Origin: Bradysia coprophila
Taxonomy: Eukaryota; Arthropoda; Insecta; Diptera; Sciaridae
Direction: 5' to 3'
NCBI RefSeq assembly: GCF_014529535.1
Contig: NW_023503423.1
Location: forward strand, 8,455,340 to 8,519,339
Length of the DNA: 64,000 nucleotides
Shown here: positions 11,013 through 23,590 of the stretch, piece after piece
Position numbering within the stretch: position 1 is the first letter of the stretch
Layout: every line of letters starts with the position of its first letter
Notes under the pieces: model-generated
Database searches by the model: none
Told to the model about the DNA's origin: nothing
The model's input: only the letters and a program-made list of their open reading frames with translations
Program-made: the position numbers and the translations under genes

Positions 11013-12495
11013 TTATCCTTGCATAGCTCTGACAGCAAGCATATGCAGGTCTGTTACAGCATCTAAGAAATTTCGGATCGGTTCCGGAATAGGAGGTAAA
11101 ATGTCAGGCGGCTGAAAAAATATCGCAACAGCTAGTCCTTGGACGGCGCTCGTTACCGATGGCTTCACATCGAAATAAGAAGAGTGATCTGTGGTGGAGT
11201 ATTTCGGTCCGTAAGAATTAGCAGTGCTCGGGTCTTCGTACCCCGATCTAGAGGCAAATTTTTCTTCATCACCATTGATCCAATATTCGTTCATCGCATG
11301 GTAGTAGTAGTCACTGATAATGGTCGTTCCCAATATGGATGTGGGCGGTAGATGACTAACGATGTCAGCTCTGACATTTTTGAAAAATAAGATTTAAGTG
11401 ACTGGTGGATTACGTGTTGAGCGGTTACCTATTGATTATTCGAGCCGATTTAACAGTTTGATTGTTCAAGAAGTCAACGTAGTCTTTGTTGCCACTTCGT
11501 GGTTCCCCATAAGTGTACACTTCCATTGATATTCCAGGGAATTGCTTCAAATGCAACAGCAAAAATTGAGTTACTCTGGCCATCGCACCTCCCAGACTGT
11601 GACCTTAGCGATTTCCAAACATGCAAAGAGAAAGTTTTTCAAAAAAAACCCTTCCGAAATTATGAGACTCGCGATGATTGTTAAGTTCAGTCAGATCTTC
11701 ACAGTAAATTTTTTCGCATATTTTATTCTGTCAAAAAGACTCGCTCCAACAAATAAGAACTCTAACTCGGTTTTACCTGTTAAGACTAGTTTGTATGATG
11801 TGTATTCTTTCTTGGCTAGTCGAAAAGCTCCAATTGTTTTTACTACCTAAAGAGAAACCTAAATTTCAACCATTTTATGAGAGCCAATTTTTAATGAGTC
11901 TCACTCTGTCATAAAGAGACATGGTGGCGATGTAGAAGCCTCGATGAATCTTGATTCCATCTGCTTTATGTGGACTAACATTTACGCCATAAGCGTCAAG
12001 TATCCAATTCCACCAATTAGTCGAACCTCGATATGCGACTACAATTTCCTTACGTCTTTCAGACAATGTTACAAGGGCGGCTGTAATATGAGTCGAATTT
12101 TCCAAAACTGAAACCCGCAGCTAAATATACTGGCACTCCATTCTATACGTATGATACACATGTGGGCATTTCACTTTACCGGCAAAATGTGTAACGTCGT
12201 CCTTGATCTTAGAACAGTAGCCATCTGCTGCCATTTTCTTAGCTTCGAATGTTGCATAGATACACGCTGTGTAATAGTTGTAGTAGATCATTTCCTTTCT
12301 TGTTGGTTTCATTGTCTTGATCGGTGTAGTAATTAAAGCACTGGATATGCTGGACGGTCCATCGAATAAGAATTTTTTGTTGAATGATGGAATCAGCTTC
12401 TGTACACCCAATAAGTATTGGTCTGCTGATGGAGAATCCTGTGCATGGGCACGGAATGCCATCAAAGTCATAAACAACAAGCAATTGACTTTCAT
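11013..12495 (-). CDS. Secreted class 3 lipase, copy A
   Basis: Five exons on the minus strand: 12180-12495, 11905-12107, 11777-11846, 11429-11603, 11013-11370. They give 373 aa. A signal peptide is clear (MKVNCLLFMTLMAF..., cut near Ala18). The Lipase_3 fold follows. KEIVVAYRGST supplies the oxyanion-hole region. The nucleophile elbow GHSLGG has Ser199 as nucleophile, split by an intron one base into its first Gly. TYGEPRSGNKDY is the family strand after the elbow. Asp257 in ADIVSHLPP and His279 in YYYHAMNEYW complete the triad. It should hydrolyse neutral lipid or other esters outside the cell, perhaps in the gut. The sequence style is that of filamentous-fungus lipases, which are rare in insects but present in some. 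A paralogue lies 1.3 kb upstream in the same orientation. Confidence 0.9.
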
Positions 12496-13843
12496 AGTAA
12501 ATGATTTCGATGTACCATGTAAATGTGATGAGCCAACCAGAATTTGCTTCAAACTGAGCATAAATGGCATAAATACCGTGATCATTAAAAATATTAAAAA
12601 TAGTTTTTGTGACTATATGTTCGATCATTACAGATCGTGTAGTATTTTTTACATGAATAGGTAGATAACGATCGGTACCTCTTACAACATTTAGTACTAA
12701 ACAAGGTGACAAACATGCACTTTTTGTTGTATTATTCAAACGTAGACGTCATTCTAACGTTTATTGAATTCTCTACTACGAGTAAACTGGTTAAATAACA
12801 ATAACGAGCTGGTTACATAGTGAATTGATTCACTGACAATTCACTAAATCAAGGACTAGCTTCCAACAAAAAATTAAGGATGGCTCGCTTAGTATGTGTT
12901 TATTACGTAGGTGGAAGCACGGGTTTTCAGTTGGTATAATGTACATGTACGTTACGTGTGTCAACTTGTAAAAATAAATTCGCTGCAGACCGGTGGCGAC
13001 TCGCTTGACGAACGAATAATGCGAGAACAAATTCCTTACTCTATTTTAATGAATCTCTATGGTCTGTAGACTCAAGGTTCTTTCAGAACTTTGTGTAGAC
13101 TGAGCGTGTGGAAAATGCGGTCAGACAAACCAATCAATGAAAACGTACTGGCCTTCCACCAAGAAAATCCGGGTTCAATCCCAGTTATAGGGATTCTTTT
13201 GAAAAACAGCTTACTGAAATCGGACGCATTTTCCAGTGGACCTTTGTATATTTCTTGCCTAGAAAGGGAATTCGACCCTAGAAGCCAAAACCACTTTCAA
13301 AAAAATTCTTCGAAGTTTGTGTGGCTGGTGAAAGGTGATCAAAAACCAAAAACTTGCACTTTTCTTACAAAAATTTCTCCAGTTACGCGAGCCGTACAGG
13401 GTCGTGTGGGATGTCATTAGAAAGGTAATCACATGTACTATTGAGCCGAATAGGGACTTATTGGGTTTAAAATTCATCGACACTGAAAAATGTGCAGTTG
13501 AAGTTTTCAACCGAAGACTTACACTGTTCTTACTGAAAACGTACATGGCCGTGTGGGGTAACATTTGAAAGGTTACAAATTGTTAAAGCTTTGATTTGGT
13601 ATATTGAGCCGTCAGCTCATCCAAAGTGCAGACTCCGTTCCATTTGCAAGCATTTTGGTGCAAGCGATGGCCCGATTTTATTTAAATAAACTTAAAAAAG
13701 AACGAACTTCATGAGTGCAGAACTTTATTTTACGTAATCTTAATAAAATATTCAAGAATTCTGGCGTGCTGGGAAAGAAATGTTCGTAAAATTTCGCTTC
13801 CGTGGTGAGCAAACTAACTTGAGTGAACAAACTTCAATCAAAA
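12496..13843. other. Intergenic region between lipases, with degenerate repeat
   Basis: Contains the presumed promoter of lipase A. Positions 13080-13620 hold two diverged copies of a segment with a GTGTGGGRTNNCATT-like core followed by TATTGAGCCG. It looks like the remains of a tandem repeat. No coding region was recognised. Confidence 0.45.
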
Positions 13844-15628
13844 TTAACGTTGGATGGCTGTGGCAGCACGCAAATACAGGTCCGCTGCATCACTTATGAA
13901 ATTTCGAATAGGTTCCGGAAACGGGGGTAAATGATCAGTTGGCTGGAAAAGTATTGGAACAGCTAACATTTGCTGCATATCTGCCATGCATCGATATTGA
14001 TTAACATCGAAATAAAGGAAGTGATCTGTGACAGAGTATTGGGGTCCATAAGAATTAGCATTGCTAGGATCTTCGTAGACAGACCCAGAGGCAAACTTTT
14101 CTTGATCGCCATTGATCCAGTACTCGTTCATAACATGGTAGTAGAAGTCACTGATAATGGGTGTTCCCAATATGGACGTAGGCGGTGCATGACTGACGAT
14201 GTCGGCTCTACAATTTTCAAAAAATAAACAAAAATGAAGCGACCAGATTGCGTATGGGGTCTAAGTGAGGATTACCTATTGACTATTCTAGCCGATTTCA
14301 TAGTTTGCTTATTCAAGAAGTCAACGTAGTCCTTGTTGCCACTTCGTGGTTCGCCATAGGTGTACACTTCCATTGACATTCCTGGAAATTGCTTCAAATG
14401 CAATAGCAAAAATTGAGTCACTCGGGCCATCGCAGCGCCTAGACTGTGACCTTAGCGATTTCGAAAAAATGTTCAGTAAAATTATTATTATCAACCCGCG
14501 TGTTGATGTCGAAATTCAGCGTATAATCTTCGTGCGCAACAACTTTTTTGGGCTTATGCAATACTCTTTCTAGCATCCAAACTCTCTCAAAAAATCGCTT
14601 TAGTGGGGAAAATAAGTTTGAGAAACGCTGATTTTTAATATGGTTTCAAAACAACAACAACAACACGAGGGAACAAAGTAGCAGTGATTCATAAACGTAT
14701 TTACCACCTTAATAATTGTAGTTTGGTTGCTAGGGAGGGTATTGGCTTATGCTAAATGGGTTTTACCTGTTAAAACTAGTTTGTATGATGCGTATTCCTT
14801 CTTAGCTAGCCGAAAAGCTGCAACTGTTTTCACTATCTAAAGAGAAACCTCAATTTCAACCATTTTATCAGAGCCAATTTTTAATGAGACTCACTCTATC
14901 ATAAAGAGACATGGTGGCGATGTAGAAGCCTCGATGAATCTTGATTGGATCGGCTCCATGCGGACTAATATTTAAGATAGTTGCGTCGAGTACACAATTC
15001 CAGTAATTAGTCGTAGCTCGATAAGCGACTACAATTTCCTTGCGTTTTTCGGACAATGCTACAAGAGCTGCCGTGCTATGATTCACATTTTCCAAAACTA
15101 AAATCGGAAGATTCATTTAACTGGCACTCCATAGCCAAAATATCATGTTAGGGGCCATTCACAAATTACGCACGCGGTGGACGCGTAATTTTTGACCCCC
15201 TCCCCCCCCGTTTCGCACGCGTTTTTCATATAAAAATGTCTAATTTCTGACCCCCCCCTCCCCCCTTAGGTGAGTGCGTAATTTGTGAATGGCCCCTTAT
15301 TGAGATAGCATTTCATTTTACCGACGTAATTTGTAATGTCGTCTTTGATCTTAGAACAGTAGCCACATTCCATAGTCCTCACTCCGAATGGACAGTTAAT
15401 GGAAGCTGTATAATAGTTGTAGTACATCATTTCCTCTCTTGTCGGTTTTATTGTCCTAATCGGTGTAGCAATTTTAGCGGCAGATATGCTGGATGGTCCA
15501 TCAAACAAGTTGTTTTTGTGGTATGACGAAAACAGATTTTGTATAACCGACAAATATCGGTCAGGTGATGGGAAGCCTTGGGCATGGAATGCCATCAACG
15601 TCATGAACAATAAGCAATTCAATTTCAT
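13844..15628 (-). CDS. Secreted class 3 lipase, copy B
   Basis: Same five-exon plan as copy A: 15322-15628, 14895-15097, 14767-14836, 14276-14450, 13844-14207, giving 372 aa. Signal peptide MKLNCLLFMTLMAF is followed by the Lipase_3 domain. The catalytic Ser is kept, but the elbow reads GHSLGA rather than GHSLGG, and the oxyanion segment reads AYRATTN where copy A has AYRGSTN. The Asp (ADIVSHAPP) and His (YYHVMNEYW) are present. It is probably active, perhaps with changed substrate preference. Intron 1 carries a 146-bp MITE that copy A lacks, so that insertion came after the duplication. Expected to be extracellular. Confidence 0.88.
15151..15296. mobile_element. MITE with TTA target duplication in lipase B intron 1
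   Basis: Inverted termini GGGGCCATTCACAAATTACGC flank a C-rich core. TTA lies directly on both sides (15148-15150 and 15297-15299). A three-base TWA duplication fits a PIF/Harbinger-type non-autonomous element. Copy A lacks it at the same site, which gives an empty-site control. Confidence 0.85.
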
Positions 15629-16491
15629 AGTAAATCAGCACGGTGTACCGTGGTCTATTAACATTTGTTCCAAACTGTGTTTAGATGATCGAGTATAACA
15701 GTTTATAGTGAACAATCAAAATATTGAAAGTCGTTTTTGTGGTCATTTTTGCTTACATATGTAGCAGATTACCTCGCAGATAATGGAACATTTGTTGCTA
15801 ACAACTCTTCATAAGGAAATAACAAACGTTTCGATGGCATGAATTTTGTCGATTAATCACAATTACACTAAGATTTATTGACACCTAAAAATGTATTTTG
15901 TGGGACAATGTAACTATAGCGTGGAAATTGAGTTAAATGGAATGTCTGTGAGAAGTTAACTATTTTGTCATATTTGAAATGAAATGTTCAAGGTAAATAT
16001 ATTACTATATTTACCTTGGAAAGGTTCGGCTGACTGCCTCTTCTGTTGTGATTATATTTATTTCATTTAGTTTATCGTTTGATTTTGATTGAAAGTTTGC
16101 CCACCTTTACATGGAGCGCACATAGTTTCAAGTACTACCACATGCCCTTAATGAGTTCCCCACTGTGTTTGCTTTCACTAAAACTTGCGGGATTGTTAAG
16201 ATGTATTTCCGCATAGCCGAAAAGTAAACACCGACAACTGTGGTTTAAAATTTCAATTAGAAGAACAATTTAATATAAATAATTAAAAAAAAAACAAACC
16301 TAGGGAAATTCAACCGAGATTAAGTTTTCTTCAGCTGTTTTAATGTCTTTAGGTGCGTGTACCAACTGGTAAAAGAAGTGAAGCAAACCTAATCTAAAGT
16401 TTGGTTAATCCAGAGAAAGACAATGGGTCTTCAATTTATATGGGCTTAGGTAGGTCAAGGTTGTATATGAGGTTACGCCCATCTCAATCCA

Positions 16492-16792
16492 CGATATTTT
16501 GAATTTTTGTATGGGAATTGGCATTCAAACGTTGATATCTCCGCTGTTTTTAAAGAATAAGAGCCAGATTTTGCTAAGTTTGCATCTTTTATGGAGTTTT
16601 ATCGATTTGCATACTCATTTGTGCAAAATGTTGAGTAAACATTTTCTTCTAATTATTTTATACAAATGAGTATGCCAACCGATAAAACTCCATAAAAGAT
16701 GCAAACTTAGCAAAATCTGGCACTTATTGTTCAAAAACAACGGAGATATCAAAGTTTGAATGTAAATTCACATACAAAAATTCAAAATATCG
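16492..16792. mobile_element. Palindromic MITE, about 300 bp
   Basis: Left arm (CGATATTTTGAATTTTTGTATG ...) and right arm are reverse complements over roughly 135 bp each. They share AAGTTTGCATCTTTTATGG and the reverse complement. No target duplication could be defined. Confidence 0.8.
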
Positions 16793-16912
16793 GATTCGAC
16801 CGCTTTTTTTGCAGCGCTTTCCAAACGCAGATACTGATACGCGAGTGACACACCACACTTGATGATAACATGGATAACGTGGATTATTTCATTGGGGGCA
16901 GGCAGTAATTTT

Positions 16913-17000
16913 GAGAATTTTTTTGAGAAAATTGAAAAAATTGAAAATTTTTTAAAAAATTGAGAAAATTTGAAAAAATTAGAAAAACATTTTTTCAAAA
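16913..17000. repeat. Low-complexity GAAAATT/AAAAAATT run
   Basis: Degenerate short-period A/T-rich tandem sequence built on TTGAAAAAATT. No coding meaning. Confidence 0.7.
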
Positions 17001-17203
17001 TTAGTGCCTGATTGGGGCCGTTATCGTAAAAATCCACTGATCTGTATTTTTGGTACTAAATTGTAGCGCAATTTCAGTTCAGTTGAACTTTCGCACTGAA
17101 ATGCAGTTAAAATTACCCATAGATGACTTTTTTGCGCTCCGCTTCAGTAATAATCGGCGTCACTAACCGGGTTCTGAGACACTTCTGAGTTGATCACGGT
17201 GAC

Positions 17204-17285
17204 CACAAATTTTGACAATTTAGACCAATTTCATACAATCTGTCAATCTGCTTAACGAAATTGGTCTAAATTGTAAAAATTTGTG
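17204..17285. repeat. Short palindrome
   Basis: CACAAATTTTGACAATTTAG at the left is mirrored by the reverse complement at the right, with a loop of about 25 bp. Half of the same stem (GATTTTGACAATTTAGGCAA) recurs near 28690, so it is a dispersed family. Confidence 0.7.
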
Positions 17286-17992
17286 TCTGTACTTTCAAAA
17301 CCTTGATCAAAGAATTTATAGCGCGACCTTCATACACCCTCCAGAGTGTGTGCTAAACAATTTATCTCGCCTAATGTCAAAAATCTCGCGAGGTGTTGAT
17401 CTCGCATTTTGTGTTCGGTTTCGGTACCAATCTTCTATCAGTCTACATAAATTCTTTGACCTCTTGATAATAAGCGTGTAATTCACGCTTCAGAATTTGA
17501 ATTTTGGATGACACAGTAGTTATGAACCTTATGAACAAATGAATTGAAAAATAAATTTTAACGCACTGTGGGTGTAGATTCTCATGCCTTTCGTAACTTG
17601 AACAATCGACACTTTAAGAATTCGTAAATTATCAGCTCTTATGGGATTTTATACACGCCACTGTCAAGCTACGAATATTATGAGTTACCAAAATACGAGA
17701 ATCGTTGCCCTGATTATGACGATATTGGCTTGACACTTTTAATTTTGAATTTTCAGCGGGCTAACTGCATCAATTTCTTCCTCGATTTATTGGTTGGGTG
17801 CGATTTTCGTGCCGGTGTGAATTTTTTTGTGCTTGGGGCTCACTTCATGTCATTTGTTTTCTACCTGTCATCCGCCATTTATAGCACCGTACAGCGTTCC
17901 CGGCAGATCGAGAGTTTACTTTATTAAAAAGCGAAATTGAATTTTGGAGTCTTTTATTGATCAGATCGGTTCAGTTAGTAAACATAGACAAA

Positions 17993-19239
17993 ATGGCAGG
18001 TGCAACGAAAAAACAAAAAGTCGACGAAGTTCTCAATGAAGAGGTAAATTATTCGGTAAATGCGTGTAAAGATGGTCGAGAACGCATTTTGCGATACGAA
18101 TATCGTATCATTCTCGTGTACACACAGAAAAATCGCACATTTTCATCACCCAAACACGCATCATCATCATCCATTTGCATTGTTTTCTGATTGAACGGCA
18201 GCTGGTCTAATATTGTAATGGGAAATTGTTTTTTTGTAGGAATCTGCTGCGTTGGAACAGATTGATGCATGTCAGAATGATATTGATGCACTGAATGAAA
18301 CAGCAAGCGAAGAGATTTTAAAGGTGGAACAGAAATACAATAAGCTACGCAAACCCTTTTACGAGAAACGAAATGACATAATAAAGCGCATTCCAAATTT
18401 TTGGGTTACGGCAGTACGTACATCAAGCTGCAGTCACGAAGGGAAGAACAAAAAAAAATTGATTTCTTCTGCTTCCCTCTTTACAGTTCATCAATCACCC
18501 CCAAATATCTGGGATATTGGAAGAAGAAGAAGAAGAATGTTTGCACTTCCTGTCCAAATTGGAAGTAGAAGAATTCGAAGACATCAAATCCGGATATCGC
18601 ATACATTTCCACTTCGACGAGAATCCGTACTTTGACAATGCCACATTGACGAAAGAGTTTTGTTTGGGAGCGGTGAGTGGGCCATCGTCGAACAGTACAC
18701 CGATCACGTGGAAAGAGGGCAAAGATCTGTTAAAATTGATGCAATTCAAGCAACAGAGCACCAAACGGAAGCGTCACCTCGAGTACAAAACGTTCTTCGA
18801 CTGGTTCATCGACAACAGCGATCCGGTTAACGATGAAATTGCTGAGGTACGATTGACGGTTTATATGTTTTGGGTGGTCAATGATTGGTATAGCCACTGC
18901 GAATAAAATGTCATTTCGGGAATGCTGTCACTGACCACTGACTCTTCAGACACTAGTCCAACTGCAACCAGTTTCAAGCATTTTTCTTTCTCTCCCTTAC
19001 GTACGTTTAGCTATTGAAAGACGACTTGTGGCCAAATCCGTTGCAGTATTACTTGGTTCCGGACATTGAAGTGGAACCGGAAGAAGGTGAAAACAGCGAC
19101 GAATTTGCCGAAGAAGAGCAATTCGAAGACGAAGGTAAATGTTTTTGGACACACCGATTTGTTAGATCGAAACTGAAAGAAAATATTTCTTTTTCCCATT
19201 CAACCATGTTTAGAAGAAGATGGCGACGAGGATAAGTAA
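17993..19239 (+). CDS. Set: Set / TAF-I beta histone chaperone (NAP family)
   Basis: Five exons: 17993-18043, 18240-18413, 18487-18846, 19011-19134, 19214-19239, encoding 244 aa. After a short basic N-terminus (KKQKVDE) comes the dimerisation helix with [14 protein letters not shown] and [16 protein letters not shown]. Next is the NAP earmuff domain ([58 protein letters not shown]). The protein ends in an acidic tail of mixed Glu and Asp (last residues EEEDGDEDK). This matches the Drosophila Set protein closely in order and length. Set binds core histones, helps chromatin decondensation and inhibits PP2A in other animals. It is mainly nuclear. The gene stands alone on the plus strand. No sign of damage. 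Confidence 0.95.
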
Positions 19240-20156
19240 ATTGGACGAAAATCAAACCATTTGGTATCAATGGTCAGAATACCCAAGAATTGACATGTTA
19301 AAATCATAAATTTACGAAACAAAATGAATGAAAATTAAGAAAACTTTTCTTGTAATTTATATTTTCTAATTATATCTCAATTCTTATGTTCATGTTCATA
19401 CCAAGCATTATGTCAAAGACAAAGGTTAAAATTTAGCTAAAACATTAAGTCTGTCTTTGATTGATTAAAAAGCATTTACTGTACAAAAAACAACAACACT
19501 CGCCAATGTTATTTACCGAGCGACCACAGCCTCTAAATTGTGCTCAATCAAGTTAATTGCGGGCCACGCTCTCTCTGTGATTTTGTCTAGGATGGTAAGA
19601 CCTTTCTTCCATTATTTATGTTATAACAGCAACATCTTAATTTTGGGCAGAACTAACGATCCGGGCGTTATCGGTGCTATCAGAGTGTTACACCATCTGG
19701 CTATCAAAGACCACTGATAATAATGTTTTATAACATGTCCCATGCGAAAGTTGACCATTAGATACACGTTTACCCCATGTGAAAATGATCCATTACATTA
19801 CGAATATTATCGGTTCATGTTACGTGAATTGCTTTGTGAAATTCACGTTTCGCAATAAATTAGAGACTTTGTACAAATGTCGTTTAATTATGAGGAAACT
19901 TATGAATCCGAATTTATAAGTTATAAGTCAGGTGGTCATAAGTCACAAGTTATAAGTCAACCACCTATAAAGTGAAAGCTATACGTTTATAGGTCAAAAG
20001 TATGAAAGTCGAAAATTGTAGAGGTCTCTTAGAGGAACAGTTAGAAGCGACAGAGTACGAACACATTTTGTATCCTACTTCCTAACTCGACCTCAGAAAC
20101 ACAGTTGTAAAACATCCAGGAAATACCGTTGACAAATAATGGTTCTCACTTCCTCG

Positions 20157-20419
20157 CAGGGCCTATTTTAAGGAAATTAAATTTCCAAAAATTCTCAAAT
20201 TTTTCCATCACTTTTCGTCATTTCATCTAAAAACACAACAGATTGCATCGTAAATGTTGTTTTTACTGCCTTTTTAGTTGTTTTTCATGTCTTTGAGTTT
20301 AACTGATTACTTCGGAATGAGATCTAACAGAAAACAAAATTTGGAAATTTAAAGAATTTTTGTGAAATTTGTGAAATTTTGGAAATTTTTGGAAATTAAA
20401 TTCCTTAAAATAGGCCCTG
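20157..20419. mobile_element. Palindromic MITE with CAGGGCCTATTTTAAGGAA ends
   Basis: Both ends read CAGGGCCTATTTTAAGGAA inward, followed by TTAAATTTCC-type arms. Length is about 263 bp. The interior is AT-rich, without an open frame. Confidence 0.8.
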
Positions 20420-21453
20420 CTTTCTCGTCGGGATGAAGAGCTATAAAAAAAGTTTCAAAAAGTGAATTACAATGAGCAAAATATTTCCCCTTGTTGACCA
20501 TTTTTAACTCTCCAAGAAAAAAATTTAATTGCTCCACGTGATTTCTCTTCCCATTTCTATAACTTTCTACTTTCATACTTTCGAACTTATAACTGTGTAT
20601 AATTGTGATACATGCAAACTCATTCCTGTATTTTTGAGCAACTTTGCTGTTGACAGCTGAAATTGTATACCTCTCATTCAGTTCAAATACCCAAATTCTA
20701 TACACTTATCGAAAAGACAGTAACCGAAGCCTGTTACTCAATGTAGTAATGAATTACTTTCGCTGCATCCTATGTAAAATCTACTATTACTCACTGCACC
20801 ACCCGAAAACACCTTCTAATTCACAGATACTACCTAACGGTTTGTGTGGATGCAACCCTCGCCTTCGGCTCGAGTTTCAAACGGCAAACTTGTCAAAAAA
20901 AAAATCTCTCACCGTAGTATTATAATACTAATACGATCTTTTAGGTGCTCTAGTAACACTCGTCAGGATTTCACTCGGATCCTTCAGCACGTTAATAAAT
21001 AGTCGTCACAAATACAGTTTTCACAGTGGTAGTTCTTTCATTTTAATTTACACTATAACTGGAGAAATTGTTCAGAAACAAGTCGAATTTTTATAAGGCT
21101 TACGATAGATCAGGGTGGCTTGACAAGGAAAATGACTGTTTCTGAGCCCTCAAGTCTTAAAACTATTTTTGAATTGGTGCAGCATTGACCTTTGTCCATG
21201 CCAAAAATTTTAATTTAGAACAGCCTGATAAACCGTCAGGTCGAGTAACAAGTTTATATCAAGTTTCAGGTCAAGGTCAAAACGTTTAATGACTTGGTTT
21301 GATATTTTCAGGTGCACCTGATGGTAATGATCTCGGTAATGATGGTGATTATGCGCTTCACGGCTGATGTTCTTCCATAACTTATTTTGTCGGCAATTTC
21401 CAGAACTGTGCCCCTTCAAGACTTAATCAAATAAATTGTTTAGACTACTAATA

Positions 21454-21579
21454 CAGTGAACGACACCTCAAATGTCTCACTGTCATTTTTTTTTCAGAGA
21501 ATGTCATTGTCAATTTGCAATGACACAATAAAATTCTCAGAAAAATTTGACAGTGAGACATTTGAGATGTCGTTCACTG
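21454..21579. mobile_element. Mariner-type MITE with TA duplication
   Basis: Inverted termini begin CAGTGAACGACACCTCAAAT and pair over about 50 bp. TA lies directly on both sides. The CAGTG start and TA target fit the Tc1/mariner superfamily. The element is 126 bp and non-coding. Confidence 0.85.
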
Positions 21580-22059
21580 TATTGCCCTATAAAATTATAT
21601 ACGTGACGAACATATAAGGAACATTAGCAGTTAAGTACGGTTGCGTTACTGTATTGTAGGTCTCTAGTCAGCAGTCAACATGTCATAAGAATCATATTCA
21701 CTCTGTTTCCACTATCTTGGGACTAATTATTCAGATAATCGTTGATGGTCTGGGCTCCGAATGTAACTAACTCTCATTTATTGTTGGGTAGCGAGAATCC
21801 ATAGAACTTAAGGAACAACAAAGTTTTATTTTCTTTACATGATAATTTATTCTTGCATTATAGTCAAACTAGAAGAAGCGTTTGCGCTCAAATTTTATTT
21901 AATTCTTTTAAGGCCGAATCTGAGTTTTTTTTGGAATTAGATGTCAAATTTTAAATTCATTTCTTTTTTCAAGATCAGAAAAGAAACGGCAATCACCGCT
22001 TGAAGGAAGTTATAGTTAATCTAAACCAAAAAATTAGTGTGAAATAATAAATTAATGAT

Positions 22060-23590
22060 TTATAGGGCTAATCCGAACACGGACACAATGCAGTACATTG
22101 TTTTATTTTCCCAGCGTACGGTGCACGAGCCATCAGTCTCATTATTCCAAAAACAACTACTGGCTGTATGCAATCCGGCTCCATTCTTTTGCATAATTGT
22201 GCATGTCACTGTAAGCAAGGAGAATTCACTTGGTTAATGAATGGGTTGGATTCCAACCGTTGAAATATCGACTTACCGATATATTTGTACGGTTTTTGCA
22301 ATTTTGTTAGAACACTCAAACATGACTCAACCACGGCGCCCGTCCAATTATTCACTTTATCGTGTAAATATGCATTACCCCCGATGGTGCTCTCGATTGC
22401 TTCTTTAATTATTTTGCTCACATCGTCGACAACGAAATGATTCTGCGGGAAATTGATAGAAATTATTCAAATTGGTCGGTTTATTGTACAGGGTTTGTTT
22501 GCAGTAGATAATCTGAATCTGCTTAAGTTACGCTAAATTACTGTAATCTTTCGGTGGTTTTTGTACTTGAAAGAAATTTCTGGGAACTTGATCAGGAGAT
22601 TTAACGAAATAATTTCTTTGGAAACAGAACTTGGCCCAATGCCGCAAACTTTTTAGCGGTGTTTCGATATTTATGCACGCACTTTTAAGCTACGTAAACG
22701 GTGAACTCGCACACGCAAGTTTATTGCTGTAAATACTTTTTAGCCATGTCATCGCCTTAATGACTCCTTTTACAAAATTTTGGTATCGAAAAATCGTGTG
22801 CGAGTTCACCTTTTACGTAGTTGCAAAATGCGTTGTTTTAGCACCGTGTGCCAAATTACCCCACGCCATTTATGCCATGTCCACCCAGCTCAGAAATTCA
22901 CTTTACATTCGATATTTTTTAGTAAATTGCAGTCATCACCAGAGTCCGGCGATTTCAAACTTGGTGAAACACATAAGAGTTGACCTGTTCGAGCATTCCT
23001 TCCGATCTCCAAAACATATTGCAGTCGAGGGGGTTATCTCTTTAACATAGTCCCAAAAAATCCCCAGAGTGATTTAACCCTCAATTTCAGTTTATGGATG
23101 GATGTCAGCTCGAGACCTTGAAATTTCCCCGGTCAATATGACAAGAAATATCCTTGAACTCATATCAAATCTGTCAGTTCCGTGACCTCCAACGAACCGA
23201 ATGTACCTTTAGAAACTGGTATTTCTACATGATCGAATATGGCTAAATAAACATTACCTAACGGTCATCAATAAATGACTCATTTAGTCGATCATGTTGA
23301 GGAATGTAAATATCGTCTGGAAAATAGTTGCCAAAAAATGTAAAAATTGTTGTGACCGTCACATGATAGCGTAATTAAAGGTTTCTTGATAATGAGCTAC
23401 TTATGTCCATGCGTATGCAATAATGACAATGACAAGAGTTAATATTATAAATTCCAGAAGGTGCCAAACAAACAACACAAAACCTTTTGATTGTTTTTTT
23501 TTTTACACTGAAACGTCGTCGTAAGCAAACGACATGGATTTCAATATTACGAAAAAAATTAATTGTACTTACCTCTCCTTGGTCATCCAT
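22060..23590 (-). CDS. Dlc90F: Dynein light chain Tctex-type
   Basis: Three exons on the minus strand: 23573-23590, 22277-22442, 22060-22208, encoding 110 aa. The first exon gives only MDDQGE. The rest is the whole Tctex1 domain: [74 protein letters not shown] and the C-terminal [10 protein letters not shown]. This is nearly the Drosophila Dlc90F / vertebrate DYNLT1 protein in sequence and length. It forms a dimer at the base of cytoplasmic dynein, binding the intermediate chain, and helps couple cargo to microtubules. Intron 1 is 1.1 kb and carries a palindromic element. Introns follow consensus splice sites. Confidence 0.95.
22690..22820. mobile_element. Palindromic MITE in dynein light chain intron 1
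   Basis: Ends CTACGTAAACGGTGAACTCG and its near reverse complement CGAGTTCACCTTTTACGTAG, with an AT-rich middle. About 131 bp. Confidence 0.75.

Larger units (their letters stand above)
15629..17992. other. Intergenic region, lipase B to Set
   Basis: About 2.4 kb with no recognised gene. It holds the two palindromic elements and the low-complexity run listed separately. The last 250 bases presumably contain the Set promoter and 5' UTR. Confidence 0.5.
19240..22059. other. Intergenic region, Set to dynein light chain
   Basis: About 2.8 kb without a recognised gene. It contains two clear MITEs (20157-20419 and 21454-21579) and a short self-complementary stretch at 19920-19975 made of repeated ATAAGT words. 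The rest is AT-rich unique-looking DNA. Confidence 0.5.

Noticed and set aside
12121-12180. Reading lipase exon 1 through to the KCPHVYHTYR segment with a 23-base intron
   Set aside because: A GTAAAG donor at 12179 gives a normal 72-base intron and joins the frame to VLENSTH, as also seen in the paralogue.
13120-13195. tRNA-like B box (GGGTTCAATCCC)
   Set aside because: No matching A box, anticodon arm or acceptor stem could be folded around it.
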